Of a stretch of 13,606 nt of DNA, positions 1 to 7,115 are shown in pieces. Below the pieces are notes generated by a model. The model was not told where the DNA came from. It did no database searches and saw nothing but the letters and a program-made list of their open reading frames with translations. Made by a program: the position numbers and the translations under genes. Every line of letters starts with the position of its first letter. Position 1 is the stretch's first letter. The stretch lies in contig JAGLSH010000012.1 of the NCBI GenBank assembly GCA_023135855.1, positions 1 through 13,606 of the forward strand, read 5' to 3'. The DNA is from Candidatus Omnitrophota bacterium. GTDB lineage: Bacteria > Omnitrophota > Gorgyraeia > Duberdicusellales > 4484-171.

Positions 1-179
1 TCAGGATATTGGTTAAGAAGACCGTAGATGATTCGAATTCCTAGATTGCTCATTCCGATTTCATAGAGGTCAGGATAAGAGAGGCAAACTGTTAACCTTT
101 CGGAGTGAGATTTTTTTATCACATTCCATTCATTACCAATGTAACGTTGAGGTCTCCTAAAGTTTTTAAGATCTATCAT
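1..179 (-). CDS. N-terminus of a TIGR03960-type radical SAM protein (partial)
   Basis: I translated this end directly. It gives 59 codons from an ATG at 179-177 and then runs off the window. The visible protein contains RRPQRYIGNEWN (residues 8-19) and LSYPDLYEIGMSNLGIRIIY (residues 33-52), the opening signature I associate with TIGR03960, an uncharacterised radical SAM family with an N-terminal B12-binding-like domain. The CX3CX2C cluster motif would lie beyond the window, so radical SAM chemistry is inferred from the N-terminus only. The ATG overlaps the rodA stop codon (ATGA), so it is probably translated by coupling; no Shine-Dalgarno is visible. Known context: in many bacteria this family sits just downstream of mreBCD-mrdA-rodA, often followed by a DUF2344 gene and rng. 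That neighbourhood supports the call, but the cellular role is unknown. Confidence 0.8.
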   Translation of the reverse strand, partial: MIDLKNFRRPQRYIGNEWNVIKKSHSERLTVCLSYPDLYEIGMSNLGIRIIYGLLNQYP

Positions 180-1267
180 CGTCGGGCTATATTGAAGAAG
201 ATCCCTAAAAGGATGAAGTTAATAAAGAGGCTGGTTCCGCCATAACTAAGAAAGATTAAAGGAAGACCAACTACCGGTAATATCCCTAGAGTCATACCGA
301 CATTAATGAATATATGTAAAAAGAAGATTAGACTTATCCCTAAACATAAGTAATATGCGAAAGGGTCGCGCAGTCCTTTAGCCTGTTGTAATATTTTTTT
401 CAAAATTAACCAATAGATTAGAAGTAGAAAAAGTATACCTAAAAATCCCCATTCTTCAGCTATGACAGTGAATATGAAATCAGTATGTCTTTCTGGAAGA
501 AAATTAAATTGATTTTGAGTGCCGGCAAGAAAGCCTTGACCGACGAATCCCCCTGAGCCGATAGCAATTTTTGATTGAATTATTGTATAACCTGAACCCA
601 AAGGGTCAATGTCGGGGTTAATAAACACGGTTAATCTTCGAAGTTGGTAATCTTCTAATTTTTTTAAGGCAAATGGGGATAGGATAAGTCCGGATATGAT
701 AAGAATTATAAAATAGCGTTTTTTTATTCGAGAGAAAAATCCTAAGCCAAAGAAGATAAAAATAATAATTAAGGCTGTGCCTAGGTCTGGCTGTTTAAAT
801 ATTACTAAGGCGTTAAGCGTAACTAAGCCCAGGGGTAAAATAAAGTTCCTAAAAAGACCTTTGCGTTCATTTTGAGAAAAGAAACGGGCTAAAATAATGA
901 TTATAGCAATTTTTGATATTTCTGAAGGTTGAAAAGTGATACCGAAAATTGAAATCCAACGTTGAGCTCCCATTGCAGTTTTGCCAAAGAAGTATACTGA
1001 CAACAATAGCAATAAGTTCAAGACATAAATCACATACCCGGCATCAAAGTAAATACGATAATTTATTGAGGCAAAAAGTATTAATAAAATCCAAGAAGCG
1101 AATATCCAGATAAGCTGTTTATAAAGTATAGTAGAGTTAACAAGCTCACCACATTGATGAAGGCTGCTATAGATAGAAAAAAGGCTTAATAAGTTTAAAA
1201 AGACAAGACAAAGTGCAATTGTTTTTAAGCCAGACATTTTAGACAATAGTAATCTTAAGTTAAACAT
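176..1267 (-). CDS. rodA: RodA, SEDS-family peptidoglycan glycosyltransferase
   Basis: This polytopic inner-membrane enzyme polymerises lipid II into glycan strands during cell elongation and works as a pair with PBP2. The 363-residue protein has about ten hydrophobic segments. SEDS landmarks are visible in order: GAQRWI (100-105), QPSEISK (113-119), KQPDLGTAL (158-166), then the loop PERHTDFIF (258-266), whose Asp263 matches the essential SEDS aspartate. It ends with GMTLGILPVVGLPLIFLSYG (324-343). Length is normal for RodA and somewhat short for FtsW; PBP2 immediately upstream argues for RodA over FtsW. The start ATG lies two bases after the mrdA stop, with a GAGGAGGAG Shine-Dalgarno inside the end of mrdA, so the two are translated together. 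The downstream radical SAM gene overlaps its stop by four bases. Confidence 0.96.
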   Translation of the reverse strand: MFNLRLLLSKMSGLKTIALCLVFLNLLSLFSIYSSLHQCGELVNSTILYKQLIWIFASWILLILFASINYRIYFDAGYVIYVLNLLLLLSVYFFGKTAMGAQRWISIFGITFQPSEISKIAIIIILARFFSQNERKGLFRNFILPLGLVTLNALVIFKQPDLGTALIIIFIFFGLGFFSRIKKRYFIILIISGLILSPFALKKLEDYQLRRLTVFINPDIDPLGSGYTIIQSKIAIGSGGFVGQGFLAGTQNQFNFLPERHTDFIFTVIAEEWGFLGILFLLLIYWLILKKILQQAKGLRDPFAYYLCLGISLIFFLHIFINVGMTLGILPVVGLPLIFLSYGGTSLFINFILLGIFFNIARR

Positions 1268-1269
1268 TT

Positions 1270-2982
1270 CTAAAGTAGCTCCTCCTCATCTATGGTTTTA
1301 AGAAATTTATAAACAACTTTTAAAGCTTCATAGCTTGATTTTCCATTTTCTAAGAAAACACAAATAGTATATGTAGATTCTTTGTATGGAAAATATCCGA
1401 CGAACCATCCATGGGGACTACCATTTGTTTGGGCAGTTCCAGTTTTACCGGAAATTTCAAAATTTAAATTTTTTAATAATGATGCTGTACCGCCTTTGTT
1501 GTTAACTACTCCACGTAAACCTTTCTTTATCTCTTTAATAAATTCCTTTTTGTATTTTAGATAAGTTCTTGAAGGTAGGCTGGAAGATAGATTACCTACT
1601 TTTTTAAGAATCCGTGGCTTAATCAGGTAACCATCGCTTGCAAAGACATTTATTGCCAGCATGTTTGCCAAAGGTGTAACATTCATAAAGCCTTGACCAA
1701 TAGAAAAATTCACTGTATCGCCAGCGTACCAGTTTTGCTTTAAGGTTTTCTTTTTCCAATGCAAGGTGGGAACAAATCCATTTTTCTCATAAGGCAAGTC
1801 AATGCCGGTTGGAGAATCTAGGCCAAATTGCTTGGCTACTCTTGATAAAGCATTTGGTCCGAGGTTGAGACCAAGATTATAGAAATAGGAATTACACGAG
1901 TGAGTAAGCGCTTGATATAAATTTTGCAAGCCATGAGTTTCCCAACACCTAAACTTTGCTAAACCAACCATTACTTTTCCTTCACAAAGGAATGTTTTAT
2001 CCGGGTTTAGTTTATTTTCTTCTATTGCGGCTAATGCGACTAATGGCTTGAAGGTGGAACCTATAGGGTAACTTGCTTGAGTAGCACGGTTAAGCAAAGG
2101 GCTAGATTTGTTAGTGAGAAGCTGGGATACATTTTTACCGCTTATAAAGCTATTGGAATTAAAAGACGGTGCTGAGCAAAGAGCGATGATTTCACCATTG
2201 ATTGAATTCATAAGAATAACAACACCTTTTTTCTTACCTAAGGCAGCAAAGCCAAGTTCTTGAATGCGATTGTCAATAGTAAGGTAGATGTTTTGTCCTT
2301 TTTTAGGTCGTCTTTCCCCTAGAAACCCAACGACACGGTTTCTAGCATCTACTTCAATTAAGTCTCCACCATCTTGACCCTTTAAATAGGCATCATAATA
2401 TTGTTCTATACCAAGGAAACCAACTCGTTCTAAAGGTTTGTAGCCGTATTTTTTTAATTTTTCATAGTGAGTGGAAGCTTCTTTGACATAACCGATAAAG
2501 TGAGCTGAGTTCTCTTGCTGAGGATAATAACGCTGAGGTTTAGGGCTGATTAAGATCTGGTCCTTAAATTTTTCTTTTAACTCTAAGGCTGTGATTTTAT
2601 CAATGTCTTTAATGATATCTACTGCGCTAAAAGGATTTTTTGAATTTCGGAGATAATTTTTTTTGATTGTGACAAGGCTATATCCAGAAAATTTGCTTAA
2701 ACCTTCGAATAGAGAATCTTTTTTGTTTTTGATTTGATAAGGAATAACGCTAATATTAAATATGGCACGGTCATAGGCGAGAAGATTGCCGTTACGATCA
2801 AAAATTGAACCACGGATTGCCGGGATAGGAATAAGTCTTACATAATTATTTTGGGCACGCTGACCATAATAACTACCATTAATGATTTGATAGAAAAAAA
2901 GGACTAAGATTAAAAGCAAAAATCCGCTAGCATAAATTTTTTTAATCCCATCAGTAGAAAAAATAAAACTAGATTGTTGCAT
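1270..2982 (-). CDS. mrdA: Penicillin-binding protein 2, peptidoglycan transpeptidase of the elongasome
   Basis: PBP2 crosslinks glycan strands made by RodA during lateral wall growth and is a beta-lactam target. The 570-residue protein has a short cytoplasmic tail, one membrane anchor (about residues 16-34), a pedestal domain opening with IPAIRGSIFDRNGNLLA (53-69, the usual class B PBP motif), and a transpeptidase domain. All three penicillin-binding motifs are present: STFK (309-312, nucleophile Ser309), SCN (362-364) and KTGTA (513-517). Cys333 and Cys346 flank a loop before the SCN motif and might form a periplasmic disulfide. Length is normal for PBP2. The ATG follows mreD by 35 bases of very A-rich sequence with no recognisable Shine-Dalgarno. 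FtsI is the main alternative, but placement between mreD and rodA fixes the identity. Confidence 0.96.
   Translation of the reverse strand: MQQSSFIFSTDGIKKIYASGFLLLILVLFFYQIINGSYYGQRAQNNYVRLIPIPAIRGSIFDRNGNLLAYDRAIFNISVIPYQIKNKKDSLFEGLSKFSGYSLVTIKKNYLRNSKNPFSAVDIIKDIDKITALELKEKFKDQILISPKPQRYYPQQENSAHFIGYVKEASTHYEKLKKYGYKPLERVGFLGIEQYYDAYLKGQDGGDLIEVDARNRVVGFLGERRPKKGQNIYLTIDNRIQELGFAALGKKKGVVILMNSINGEIIALCSAPSFNSNSFISGKNVSQLLTNKSSPLLNRATQASYPIGSTFKPLVALAAIEENKLNPDKTFLCEGKVMVGLAKFRCWETHGLQNLYQALTHSCNSYFYNLGLNLGPNALSRVAKQFGLDSPTGIDLPYEKNGFVPTLHWKKKTLKQNWYAGDTVNFSIGQGFMNVTPLANMLAINVFASDGYLIKPRILKKVGNLSSSLPSRTYLKYKKEFIKEIKKGLRGVVNNKGGTASLLKNLNFEISGKTGTAQTNGSPHGWFVGYFPYKESTYTICVFLENGKSSYEALKVVYKFLKTIDEEELL
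1279..1287 (-). promoter_or_regulatory. Shine-Dalgarno for rodA, embedded in the mrdA 3' end
   Basis: GAGGAGGAG on the minus strand encodes Glu codons at the end of mrdA and lies 11 bases before the rodA ATG. The spacing is slightly long. It is the only strong Shine-Dalgarno among the mre/rod genes. Confidence 0.6.
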
Positions 2983-3017
2983 TTTGTTTTTTATAAGAGC
3001 TTTTTTGTTTAGTAAAG

Positions 3018-3500
3018 TTATTGAAACGCCCTAGGAGGCTGGATGTTTTTATCCTTGCCTATAAGAAAATTTATTGAGAAATAAATTAAAAGAGACTGCA
3101 TGAGAAATTTTATCCAAAAAAGTGGTAGAAACAAGCCACTACGAATAGAGTTAATAGCGATATGGATGATAAGAGCTAACAAGACTAATGAGTTCTTTAC
3201 AATAAGAATCCGAGTCTGTTTATTTACAAAGCGAAAATGAGAGAAGAGATAATTATTTAAGAGACAGATAAGGGGAAATTCTATCAAATATATAGGCTTA
3301 ATCCCGGGATTGAAAGAATCGCAAAGTAAGCCAAAAATCGCACAAATTAAGAGAGCTGACAGTAAGTCTTCGTTTAATGAGACAAAAATTACTCCCAAGA
3401 AGACAAACTCTACAGTCAAGGAATAACCAAGGGGTTTAATCAAATCAAGAAGAAAGAGTGAAGAAAATAGAAAAATTAGTTTTGGGTTTAAGTTTTTCAT
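3018..3500 (-). CDS. mreD: MreD, rod-shape-determining membrane protein
   Basis: MreD is a small integral membrane component of the elongation complex that helps MreC connect MreB to PBP2 and RodA. The 160-residue product is almost entirely hydrophobic, with about five or six predicted membrane segments starting at residues 7-30, and a short charged C-terminus. MreD is poorly conserved in sequence, so the call rests on size, hydropathy (including a mid-protein FGLLCDSFNPG motif typical of the family) and position between mreC and mrdA. The ATG overlaps the mreC stop (ATGA), so it is probably translated by coupling; there is no Shine-Dalgarno. MreD is usually 160-180 residues, so the length is normal. 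Confidence 0.9.
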   Translation of the reverse strand: MKNLNPKLIFLFSSLFLLDLIKPLGYSLTVEFVFLGVIFVSLNEDLLSALLICAIFGLLCDSFNPGIKPIYLIEFPLICLLNNYLFSHFRFVNKQTRILIVKNSLVLLALIIHIAINSIRSGLFLPLFWIKFLMQSLLIYFSINFLIGKDKNIQPPRAFQ

Positions 3501-4222
3501 CTAAGGATAAAAATTTTATTGAAAAAAATACTTTCAGATGTTAGCTCTACTGCTATATCACAAAAAAGTTGATTAGTCCCCTTTTTGATGCTTCTAACTT
3601 TACCAACCTCAATCGGAAAGGACAAAGAATCAGTTTTTACCCAAACCTTATCTCCCTTTTTTATGGCTTCTTCCTTTTCAATGTATAAAATTTTAGCTCC
3701 AGTTAAAGTTCCTTTGAGTAGCCCAGAGCCAAATTTTCCAACAAATACCGATAGCTTAAAATTAGGGTCATTAATTAAAAGTAGGTGAGAGAAAGTTTTT
3801 TTGACTTCAGTAATTTTTCCAATGAGTTTACCCTTTTCATTGATAGCCAAAAGTCCTTTTTTTAAGTTGATGTCCTTTCCTCCATTTATTAAAAGATATC
3901 GTTGCCAGCTTGAGGGTGAAAAACTTAGTATTCCGACACCAACTAAATCAATTTTTTTACTTTTCTTAAAATTAAGCGCTTGCTTTAAGTACTCATTTTC
4001 TTTTTTTAGCTGAAGTGATTCTTTAAGTTTTATTTGTAAGGAAATGTTTTCTTTTTTTAGTTTTTCATTTTTTTGCGATATTTTTCGAGAAGTTACTGTT
4101 AGTTGGTAGAAGAAAAGAGAGAATAAGTTGCGTATAACGTTTTTAAAAGGTGCGAAAAGCAGAAAAATAACCAGAAGATAAATGACCAGGATCTTGAGTT
4201 TTGCTTTAGAAGGAAGATACAA
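3497..4222 (-). CDS. mreC: MreC, rod-shape-determining periplasmic scaffold protein (TTG start)
   Basis: MreC is an anchored periplasmic protein that assembles along the cell and activates PBP2. The 241-residue product has a short basic N-terminus, one membrane anchor (about 10-25), a lysine/glutamate-rich coiled coil (about 42-87) and a beta-rich domain (about 90-241) containing SSWQRYLLINGG and KKGLLAINEKGKLIGKI-type MreC signatures. The start is a TTG at 4222-4220: the frame is closed by a stop five codons upstream, and no ATG or GTG occurs before the membrane segment. The gene overlaps the mreB 3' end by 17 bases and has no Shine-Dalgarno, so translation probably depends on mreB. The protein is slightly shorter than the common 270-290 residues and lacks a C-terminal extension. 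Confidence 0.94.
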   Translation of the reverse strand: MYLPSKAKLKILVIYLLVIFLLFAPFKNVIRNLFSLFFYQLTVTSRKISQKNEKLKKENISLQIKLKESLQLKKENEYLKQALNFKKSKKIDLVGVGILSFSPSSWQRYLLINGGKDINLKKGLLAINEKGKLIGKITEVKKTFSHLLLINDPNFKLSVFVGKFGSGLLKGTLTGAKILYIEKEEAIKKGDKVWVKTDSLSFPIEVGKVRSIKKGTNQLFCDIAVELTSESIFFNKIFILR

Positions 4223-5264
4223 GGGAAAGTTTCTTTAAGAATTTAGGTTCTTCCAAAATTTTACCTGTACCCAAGGCTACAGCGGTTAGAGGATCATCGG
4301 CAACAAAGCAAGCTAGGCCGGTTTCTTCTGAAATTAACCTGTCTAGCCCTCTCAGCAAAGCTCCACCACCACAAAGAACGATCCCTCTTTCAATTAGATC
4401 TGCAGCTAATTCCGGAGGGGTTCGCTCAAGAGTAACCTTTGTTGCCTCAACAATTTCTCGTAAAGGTGCCTCTAAAGCAGCGCGTATCTCTTCAGAGTTG
4501 GCTTTAATAAATTTTGGAAGGCCAGTGATTAAATCTCTGCCTCTGACTTCTATTGTTAATTCTTCATCGATAGGCCAAGCAGAACCAACCTTTATTTTTA
4601 TTTCTTCAGAGGTTCTCTCGCCAACCATAAGATTATAATTTTTCTTCATATGTTCTGCGATTGCAGTATCCATTTCATCTCCTCCAACTCGAATTGAGCG
4701 AGCATGAACAATACCGCCTAAAGAGATTACTGCAATTTCAGTGGTTCCTCCGCCAATATCAATAATCATGCTGCCTTGAGGCTCAGCAATCGGCAAACCA
4801 ACACCAATAGCTGCAGCAATCGGTTCTTCTACTGGGATCACTTCTCGTGCTCCAGCACGATGCGCAGAATCTTTTACTGCTCTTCTTTCAACTTCAGTAA
4901 TTCCTGAGGGAACAGCAACCACTATTCTTGGTCCGATTATTATTTTTCTAGGGTAAGCTTTTTTTATGAAATAACGTAGCATTTGTTCAGTCACGCCAAA
5001 GTCAGCGATAACTCCATCTCTCATTGGTCTTATCGCTACTATGCTTCCGGGAGTTTTACCGAGCATTCGCTTTGCTTCTTCACCTACTGCTAAAGGAATG
5101 CCAGTATTTTTATAAATTGCACAAACCGAAGGTTCACATAAAACAATCCCTTCTCCTCGTACGTAAACTAAAGTGGTGGCAGTACCCAGATCGATACCAA
5201 TATCACTAGAGAATGTTCCCAGGAGATTGCTGATTCTTTTTACTATTGATTTTAAGAACTGCAT
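4206..5264 (-). CDS. mreB: MreB, actin-like rod-shape cytoskeletal ATPase
   Basis: MreB forms membrane-bound ATP-dependent filaments that orient the elongation machinery. The 352-residue protein shows the actin-fold landmarks in order: phosphate-1 loop DIGIDLGTATTLVYV (21-35), MRDGVIADF (81-89), the VPVEEPIAAAIG-type segment (about 143-155), phosphate-2 loop IIDIGGGTTEIAVIS (167-181) and adenosine loop GIVLCGGGALLRGLD (294-308). The first 20 residues, with IVKRISNLLGTF, could form an amphipathic membrane-binding helix, slightly longer than in many MreBs. The ATG is preceded by an A/T-only stretch without a Shine-Dalgarno. It is the first gene of the elongation operon, 93 bases after ilvD, behind a strong promoter. 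Expression would be governed by that promoter and the palindrome over it. Confidence 0.98.
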   Translation of the reverse strand: MQFLKSIVKRISNLLGTFSSDIGIDLGTATTLVYVRGEGIVLCEPSVCAIYKNTGIPLAVGEEAKRMLGKTPGSIVAIRPMRDGVIADFGVTEQMLRYFIKKAYPRKIIIGPRIVVAVPSGITEVERRAVKDSAHRAGAREVIPVEEPIAAAIGVGLPIAEPQGSMIIDIGGGTTEIAVISLGGIVHARSIRVGGDEMDTAIAEHMKKNYNLMVGERTSEEIKIKVGSAWPIDEELTIEVRGRDLITGLPKFIKANSEEIRAALEAPLREIVEATKVTLERTPPELAADLIERGIVLCGGGALLRGLDRLISEETGLACFVADDPLTAVALGTGKILEEPKFLKKLSLVSSF

Positions 5265-5296
5265 TTTTTTAAATTATAGGTTTCTGTGTAAGTTAA

Positions 5297-5325
5297 ATAA
5301 TAACAAAGGCTTAAAAAAATGTCAA
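5297..5325 (-). promoter_or_regulatory. Sigma70-type promoter of the mreB operon
   Basis: On the minus strand, TTGACA (5325-5320, perfect -35) is followed by a 17-base spacer and TATTAT (5302-5297, five of six to the -10 consensus). Transcription would start near 5290, giving a leader of about 25 bases before mreB. A second perfect TATAAT at 5278-5273 lacks a good -35; if used, it would give an almost leaderless mreB message, which would fit the missing Shine-Dalgarno. The site is predicted by eye, not measured. Confidence 0.72.
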
Positions 5326-5366
5326 CAATAATTGTTGGTAAATTCAATAATACTTTTTTAGCCTTT
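5305..5366. repeat. Nested inverted repeat across the ilvD end and mre promoter
   Basis: AAAGGCTTAAAAAAA at 5305-5319 pairs with TTTTTTAGCCTTT at 5354-5366 with a single bulged base. The right arm includes the last codons and stop of ilvD. The loop contains the 15-bp palindrome. As RNA read from ilvD this would be a long, A/U-rich stem-loop; it might slow or end ilvD transcription, but there is no GC-rich stem with a clean U tract, so I do not call it a terminator. Confidence 0.35.
5323..5337. promoter_or_regulatory. Operator-like palindrome overlapping the mreB -35 box
   Basis: CAACAATAATTGTTG is a perfect inverted repeat with 7-base arms and one central base. It covers three bases of the -35 hexamer and extends upstream of it, a position where a bound repressor or activator would affect RNA polymerase. 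I do not recognise the binding protein. No regulator gene is adjacent in the window. Confidence 0.45.
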
Positions 5367-7013
5367 AAGAACCGCGCCAGTTGATGCTGACGTAACCATT
5401 TCGCTGTAACGAGACAAATACCCTGATTTTACCTTTGTTGGCAAGAGTTTCATTGTCTTTTTTCGCTTGGTAATTTCAAGCCTAGTTAGCTTAACTTCTA
5501 ATTTTCTTCTGGGCATATCTATATGAATGATGTCTTTATCTTTTAAATAGGCGATTAACCCTCCAGAGGCAGCCTCTGGAGAAATATGTCCAATACAAGG
5601 ACCACGAGTTCCTCCGGAAAATCTACCGTCAGTAATTAGAGCTACATGCTTGTGTAAACCTAAACCTATAATTGCTGATGTTGGTGATAACATTTCACGC
5701 ATACCCGGACCACCGCTAGGTCCTTCGTAGCGGATTACGACAACATCTCCTTTTTTTATTTTTTTATTTAAAATTGCAGCCATAGCTTTTTCTTCACTAT
5801 TAAAGACTCTAGCCTTACCTGAAAATTTTAACATGCCTGAATCTACAGCTGATTGCTTAACTACAGACCCTTCAGGTGCTAGGTTGCCGTAAAGAATAGC
5901 AATTCCTCCTTGCTTATGGTGGGCCTTATTAAGTGGACGGATTACATCTTCATCTTTAATAATTGCTTCCTTAGCTATCTCCTTGATTTTCTTTCCGCTA
6001 ACGGTATCATTTTCATTTATTTTATTTATAAATCTTTTTAATACTGCAGGAATCCCTCCGGCATAGTGTAAATCTTCGATAAAATAATCACCACCAGGTC
6101 GTAAATTTGAAATGTGGGGAGTATCTTTGCTTATCCGATCAAAATCATCTAAGTCTAATTTTACCTTTGCTTCTTTAGCAATAGCCATTAAATGAAGTAC
6201 GGTATTAGTTGACCCGCCTAAAGCCATGTCTATTCTAATAGCATTCTCTAGAGATTTTTTATTCACAATTTCTCTGGGGGTTATGTTTTTCTTTACCAGT
6301 TCTACCACTCTTTGACCACTAGCATAGGCAATTCGTATTTTTTCATTTAATACTGCTGGACTAGTGGCACAAAAAGGTAAGGAAAGTCCTAAGCTTTCAG
6401 TAATGCAAGCCATGGTGTTGGCTGTGTAAAGACCTTGGCAAGAGCCAGCAGATGGGCAAGCTTCAATTTCTAAAGTCTGACGCTGACATTCATTAATTTG
6501 GCCGGCCTTAAATCTTCCTACAGCTTCAAAAGTGTCGCGGACTAATGAAAGTCTCTTAGAGCCAGTATGGCCAGCAAGCATTGGACCCGCAGTTACTACT
6601 ATAATTGGGATGTTTATTCTTAAGGCGCCCATTATCATTCCAGGAGTAATTTTATCACAGTTGGTAAGCAAAACTAATGCGTCCAGCGCATGGGCAGAAC
6701 TAACGCTTTCAATTGTATCGGCAATTAGTTCTCGTGATGGAAGAGACTGGCTCATTCCTTTGTGCCCCATGGCAATACCATCACATATTCCTGGAACACC
6801 AAAAATAAACGGTGTGCCACCTGAAGATTCTACGCCTCTTTCATAATATCTTTCTAAAGTGCGCATGTTTATGTGACCAGGGATAAGATCTGTAAAACTA
6901 GAAGCAATCCCAACAAAAGGCTTTTTTATATGAGACGAGCTTAAACCTGTTCCATAGAGAAGCGCCCGGTTAGGCATCCGTTCTAAACCTTTTTTTGCTT
7001 TATCTGAACGCAT
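5358..7013 (-). CDS. ilvD: Dihydroxy-acid dehydratase, iron-sulfur enzyme of Val/Ile/Leu synthesis
   Basis: IlvD dehydrates 2,3-dihydroxy-isovalerate or -methylvalerate to the 2-oxo acid, the third common step of branched-chain amino-acid synthesis, in the cytoplasm. The 551-residue length is normal. Family signatures are clear: CDGIAMGHKGMSQSLPSRE (77-95), TNCDKITPGM (117-126), CPSAGSCQGLYTANTMAC (186-203), GPSGGPGM (431-438) and TDGRFSGGTRGPCIGHISPE (461-480). Candidate cluster cysteines are Cys77, Cys119 and Cys192; the plant-type PCN cysteine is replaced by PGH (45-47), so cluster type cannot be assigned by eye. It could also act on sugar acids, as Edd and related IlvD-fold dehydratases do, but length and motifs favour IlvD. 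The ATG at 7013 has an AGGAG six bases upstream. No other ilv or leu gene is nearby, so it is an orphan here. Confidence 0.95.
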   Translation of the reverse strand: MRSDKAKKGLERMPNRALLYGTGLSSSHIKKPFVGIASSFTDLIPGHINMRTLERYYERGVESSGGTPFIFGVPGICDGIAMGHKGMSQSLPSRELIADTIESVSSAHALDALVLLTNCDKITPGMIMGALRINIPIIVVTAGPMLAGHTGSKRLSLVRDTFEAVGRFKAGQINECQRQTLEIEACPSAGSCQGLYTANTMACITESLGLSLPFCATSPAVLNEKIRIAYASGQRVVELVKKNITPREIVNKKSLENAIRIDMALGGSTNTVLHLMAIAKEAKVKLDLDDFDRISKDTPHISNLRPGGDYFIEDLHYAGGIPAVLKRFINKINENDTVSGKKIKEIAKEAIIKDEDVIRPLNKAHHKQGGIAILYGNLAPEGSVVKQSAVDSGMLKFSGKARVFNSEEKAMAAILNKKIKKGDVVVIRYEGPSGGPGMREMLSPTSAIIGLGLHKHVALITDGRFSGGTRGPCIGHISPEAASGGLIAYLKDKDIIHIDMPRRKLEVKLTRLEITKRKKTMKLLPTKVKSGYLSRYSEMVTSASTGAVLKG

Positions 7014-7019
7014 ACATTT

Positions 7020-7024
7020 CTCCT
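7020..7024 (-). promoter_or_regulatory. Shine-Dalgarno for ilvD
   Basis: AGGAG lies six bases before the ATG at 7013. It supports this start over an out-of-frame ATG at 7017-7015, which would give only five codons before a stop. Confidence 0.7.
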
Positions 7025-7032
7025 TTGTTAAT

Positions 7033-7112
7033 AAGGATGAAGGTTAAAGGAAGAAGGATAAAATACTCTTCCATTTTTCGTCTTTTACCTTTAGCCTTTT
7101 TCCTTTATCCTT
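7033..7112. repeat. Inverted pair of AAGGNNR heptad tandem repeats
   Basis: The plus strand carries four consecutive 7-base units of the form AAGGNNR beginning at 7033, 7040, 7047 and 7054. The minus strand carries four more beginning at 7112, 7105, 7098 and 7091. The 28-base arms pair in exact register at 20 of 28 positions around a 24-base loop (7061-7084), so transcripts in either direction could fold into a long imperfect hairpin. The structure fills most of the 102-base gap between the aldolase gene and ilvD, starting four bases after the aldolase stop and ending eight bases before the ilvD Shine-Dalgarno. No target-site duplication or coding content is seen. Function is unknown. Confidence 0.8.
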
Positions 7113-7115
7113 GTT

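Noticed and set aside
7015..7017. Alternative ATG four bases upstream of the ilvD start
   Set aside because: It is out of frame and reaches a stop after five codons; the AGGAG spacing suits the ATG at 7013 better.
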